NCBI GenBank assembly: GCA_949292795.1
Contig: CASFBR010000136.1
Coordinates: forward strand, 1-43,264
DNA: 43,264 bases
Source: an uncultured Eubacteriales bacterium
GTDB lineage: Bacteria; Bacillota; Clostridia; Lachnospirales; Lachnospiraceae
Direction of reading: 5' to 3'
Position numbers and translations under genes: made by a program. Positions 40,396-43,264 of this stretch are shown piece after piece (the stretch's first letter is position 1; every line of letters begins with the position of its first letter). The notes beneath the pieces are model-generated. The model was not told where the DNA came from. It searched no databases and saw only the letters and a program-made list of their open reading frames with translations.

Positions 40396-41871
40396 ATGTC
40401 AAAATTTTCTGTTTTCTTAAAGGAACTGCTGACCCAGAGCGGGGAACCGATTGCCCGTATTGCAAAAAACGCCGGACTTGAGCGTACATCGATTCATAAG
40501 GCGCTTAAGGACGAGCGTATCTTATCATACAGCGCCCTGCGTCAGCTTATTCAGTATTTGCAGCTGACACTGCCCCAGGTGCGGGAGTTAAACCAGTATT
40601 ATGAGATGCTTTTGCAGGGGGAGGAAACTTACCATACAAGGGAAGCAATCAGCGAACTTTTATCGGATTTATCCCAGCTTCATTTTTCCGCGCAGGAGCC
40701 GCCGGAAGCTTTAAAGGCACTGGCCAGAGCCATACCGGAGCATTTGCCTCAAAACGGCCTGATCTATGGCAGGCCGCAGATTGAAGCGGCGCTGGAAAAT
40801 ATTTTTGAGTGGGAGACATCCCAGGATGAAGCACAGATGTCGATGTATTTGCCCGGAGAAAGCAGCCTGTTTTCCGGACTGTTTTATTTATGGCGGGCCG
40901 GACGGCGGTTTGACGTTCATCAGCTTGTCGCTTTTTTGCCTCAGAGAAGCGGGGACGATACCCGTCGGGGAAATCTGAAGCTGCTTCGGCGGCTGCTTCC
41001 CCTGGCGCTTGTATCCCGGGGACAGTACTCGGTTTACTATTATTTTGCTCAGGATGCGGCCTTTGTGAATATCGACCCGCTGCCGTTTTTTGTCATTACA
41101 CCCCATTATCTCATACGGATGGATGACCGTTTATCCGTAGCACAGATCGAAACGGCGCCAAAGCTTATCGGACTTTACGAGAAGCGTTTTACGGCAGTGC
41201 TTACGGAATGTCAGATGCTGACTGCTTACAGCAGTGATGTGGAGCAGATTCTGGCATCTTATATGCGCGGAACAGACACGGACAGCTATTTTGTACTGAT
41301 GTCGCAGCCCTGTCTCGGACATTATTATACCCGTGAACGGATTGCCGGTCATTTCTGGCCGGAGGTGCCAAACCGGGAATATCTGATCGATTTAAGTGAC
41401 CGGAGATTTGAGCGCCTGCGCTGCCTGACCGGGGATTACTACACAATTTTTACAGAGGATGGCCTGAGAAAATTTGCTATGGACGGCATTATGGCGGATC
41501 TTCCGCCGGAGCTGATCATGCCGGTGCCGCCTGGGGTGCGAAAGGAGCTGCTGACAGAGTTTCGGGAAGATATTGCTGCCGGCCGTATTTTTGGATGCAT
41601 TGCGGATATGGAGCGGCTGCCGGTGCCGCCGTATCTGACGCTGACCTGTGACCCGAAATTCGGCGTCCACATTTATGCAACGCAGGAATTTATCGACGGC
41701 GCTTATGCCTGCAATCTCCATCTTGAAGAAAGCAGCATCGGGCAGGCGTTTTGCGAGTTTATCCAGGCGCTTCCGGGAAGCCGGTATGTCTATCCGAAGC
41801 AGCGCACATTAGACATCCTTGATGAGCTGATTAAGGAAATCGCAGACGAAAGCGGGGGCGGCAGTTTATGA
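40396..41871 (+). CDS. HTH-domain protein coupled to a Ser/Thr kinase, uncharacterised effector region
   Basis: A 491-residue cytoplasmic protein. Residues 1-60 form a Cro/C1-type helix-turn-helix (FLKELLTQSGEPIARIAKNAGLERTSIHKALKDERI), with recognition helix ERTSIHKALK. The remaining 430 residues have no motif that I recognise; they are rich in Leu, Tyr and Pro, without membrane helices, and contain APKLIGLYEKRF and DLPPELIMPVPPGVRKELL. ATG 40396 has GAGGAAGGA eight bases upstream; the frame can open at TTG 40363, at the -10 box, which is unlikely. The stop overlaps the kinase start (ATGA), so both are made together. It may be a regulator whose large domain is a kinase target or sensor, which is inference only. 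Confidence 0.75.
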   Translation: MSKFSVFLKELLTQSGEPIARIAKNAGLERTSIHKALKDERILSYSALRQLIQYLQLTLPQVRELNQYYEMLLQGEETYHTREAISELLSDLSQLHFSAQEPPEALKALARAIPEHLPQNGLIYGRPQIEAALENIFEWETSQDEAQMSMYLPGESSLFSGLFYLWRAGRRFDVHQLVAFLPQRSGDDTRRGNLKLLRRLLPLALVSRGQYSVYYYFAQDAAFVNIDPLPFFVITPHYLIRMDDRLSVAQIETAPKLIGLYEKRFTAVLTECQMLTAYSSDVEQILASYMRGTDTDSYFVLMSQPCLGHYYTRERIAGHFWPEVPNREYLIDLSDRRFERLRCLTGDYYTIFTEDGLRKFAMDGIMADLPPELIMPVPPGVRKELLTEFREDIAAGRIFGCIADMERLPVPPYLTLTCDPKFGVHIYATQEFIDGAYACNLHLEESSIGQAFCEFIQALPGSRYVYPKQRTLDILDELIKEIADESGGGSL

Positions 41872-43264
41872 TTGATGTTCATCATCTTTGCCCGCAGTGT
41901 ATGAAGTATTGGAAGGAGACACGCCAGCCTTGTCCACACTGCGGTTTTTCATGGGATCATTTTCGGCCGGGCAATGAGCTGTCGCCGTTTTCAATTTTGG
42001 CGGGACGCTATCTTTTGGGAACATTGATTGGCCATGGCGGTTTTGGCCTGACATATATTGCAGCAGACATGCCTAAAGAGACCGTTGTGGCGGTGAAGGA
42101 ATTTTTCCCGCAGAGATATGCTCGCAGGGACGGACAGGATGTATGTCCGGTCCCGGGAACAGCCCCGGTGGATTTTAATAATGAGATTCAGAAATTTCGC
42201 CGGGAAAGCGGGATTTTATCACAATTTTCCGGTATTGACGGCATTGTGGCGTTCCGGGATTTTATAGAGGATAACCATACAGCCTATCTTGTGACCGAGT
42301 ATGTGCCCGGCCTTACCCTGCGGGAATATATGCGCCGGACCGGTCAGTTATTTACACAGCAGGAGACAGTAGCGCTGATGCAGCCTGTTTTAATGGCTGT
42401 ACAGGCGATGCACCGGGCTCATGTGATCCATCGGGATATAAGTCCCGATAATCTCATCCTCGGGCCGGACCGGCGGCTGACGCTGATTGATTTTGGAGCG
42501 GCCCGAAGCTATGATTTTAATGAACAGGAAAACATGACCGTTATTTTAAAGCATGGATATGCCCCGGAAGAACAGTACCGTCCGGACAGCCATCAGGGCC
42601 CGTGGGGGGATGTTTATGCCTGCTGTGCCGTAATGTATCAGATGGTCAGCGGCATTGTGCCTCAGGCCAGTGCAAGCCGCAGCGTTTCTGATTTGTTGAC
42701 GCCGTTAGGCGATATTGCCGGTATCTGTGTGTCCGAAGCTTTTTCGCGCAGTATTGCCCGGGGGATGTCTGTTCAGGCAGATCAGCGTTTTTGCGGGATT
42801 GACGAGCTGTTAAAAGAACTGACGCAGACCGGGCAGCCGGATGCAGACGATGCGTTGAAGGCCGGCGGGTGTGCCGGTTCGGACACGGCTGTAGGTCCGA
42901 ATACAACAGACCAGTTTTTGACCGTGCGGATGGCTGGTGTGGCCGATGCGGCTGAAACTGCTGATCAAATTAATAGCAAAGAAGTGCAGGCCAATAACAA
43001 AGAAGAGCAGGCCAATAACAAAGAAGCACCGCTTCCATTTTCCCGGCCGGCTTCAAAATATGACACAGCAGAAGACGGCCGTATGCCGTCAGGGGCAGCG
43101 CCCAATGCCGGCGATGTACAGTATAGAGGTATGGCACAGGCCGCCGGGACTGCTGCGGATGCAACTGCGGTACAAATTGCGGGCCTGGCGCCGGATAAAA
43201 GTGAAATGCAGACTGCGGCCGGAAATAAGGCGGCAAAGAAACGCATCGGTGTGATTTTTGCCGG
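41868..43264 (+). CDS. Zinc-ribbon Ser/Thr protein kinase (3' end beyond window)
   Basis: A partial gene; 465 codons are seen and no stop occurs before the window ends. Residues 8-25 form a zinc ribbon (Cys8, Cys11, Cys22, Cys25 in CPQC...CPHCG). The kinase domain (about 45-325) has the Gly loop GHGGFG (55-60), Lys77 (VAVKEFFP), Glu113, the catalytic HRDISPDNLIL (His188, Asp190, Asn195) and DFGAAR (Asp208), so it is a full Hanks-type kinase. A disordered Ala/Gln/Asn-rich linker follows with a 21-bp tandem repeat (NSKEVQA, NNKEEQA, NNKEA at 42972-43029), and the last residues AAKKRIGVIFA look like the start of a membrane helix. Coupled to the HTH gene upstream. Confidence 0.92.
   Translation, partial: MIDVHHLCPQCMKYWKETRQPCPHCGFSWDHFRPGNELSPFSILAGRYLLGTLIGHGGFGLTYIAADMPKETVVAVKEFFPQRYARRDGQDVCPVPGTAPVDFNNEIQKFRRESGILSQFSGIDGIVAFRDFIEDNHTAYLVTEYVPGLTLREYMRRTGQLFTQQETVALMQPVLMAVQAMHRAHVIHRDISPDNLILGPDRRLTLIDFGAARSYDFNEQENMTVILKHGYAPEEQYRPDSHQGPWGDVYACCAVMYQMVSGIVPQASASRSVSDLLTPLGDIAGICVSEAFSRSIARGMSVQADQRFCGIDELLKELTQTGQPDADDALKAGGCAGSDTAVGPNTTDQFLTVRMAGVADAAETADQINSKEVQANNKEEQANNKEAPLPFSRPASKYDTAEDGRMPSGAAPNAGDVQYRGMAQAAGTAADATAVQIAGLAPDKSEMQTAAGNKAAKKRIGVIFA

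Overview
The window looks like a chromosomal segment of an anaerobic Firmicute of class Clostridia, most likely a Lachnospiraceae-type gut commensal. The reasons are the gene order rpiR-type regulator / HI0933-like flavoprotein / cmk / ispH / S1-domain protein, the U32 peptidase - FtsW - class B PBP block, strong AGGAGG-type ribosome binding sites, TTGNNN-17-TATAAT promoters, and acyl-CoA fermentation genes. No rRNA, tRNA, CRISPR array, IS transposase or phage gene was seen. The species cannot be named from the sequence alone.

Layout. 1-407: the end of a MITE-like repeat, a terminator, and four 28-bp tandem repeats just before a rhamnose catabolic pair (rhaB, rhaA; 408-3088). 3235-4145: a small DUF4430-type exported protein and an ECF-transporter S component. 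The latter overlaps, tail to tail, a stand-alone GT51 glycosyltransferase gene on the minus strand (4016-4798). 5090-6505: a TIM-barrel protein fused to a domain resembling the beta subunit of C-glycoside deglycosidases. 6587-10978: acetyl-CoA acetyltransferase, a two-subunit CoA-transferase and a one-chain CoA-transferase, probably an acetoacetyl-/butyryl-CoA fermentation module, with two clear promoters and two inverted repeats at the transcription starts. 11091-16010: the regulator-flavoprotein-cmk-ispH-S1 operon. 16167-18184: an unknown membrane protein converging on a YprB-like nuclease. 18272-18511: the best preserved MITE-like repeat. 18522-26498: ruvAB, zapA, U32 peptidase, FtsW/RodA-like protein and class B PBP. 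26514-31754: NUDIX hydrolase, a CFI-box protein, two minus-strand cell-wall enzymes (LysM-GH18 and amidase), a third repeat locus and an unrecognised gene.

31811-40213 is the most coherent accessory system: Mrp/NBP35 ATPase, then the FAD, 2Fe-2S and molybdopterin subunits of a molybdenum hydroxylase, then (after a broken acyltransferase-like gene) yqeC, a MocA-like nucleotidyltransferase, yqeB and selD. This matches the known selenium-dependent molybdenum hydroxylase (SDMH) gene set, in which SelD supplies selenophosphate for a labile selenium on the Mo cofactor rather than for selenocysteine. The substrate is not evident. The window closes with an HTH regulator-like gene translationally coupled to a zinc-ribbon Ser/Thr kinase that runs off the end (40396-43264).

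The points most worth following are the single-chain C-glycoside-deglycosidase-like fusion, the SDMH cluster with its embedded Mrp gene and frameshifted pseudogene, the HTH/kinase pair, and the structured intergenic repeat family at three loci.
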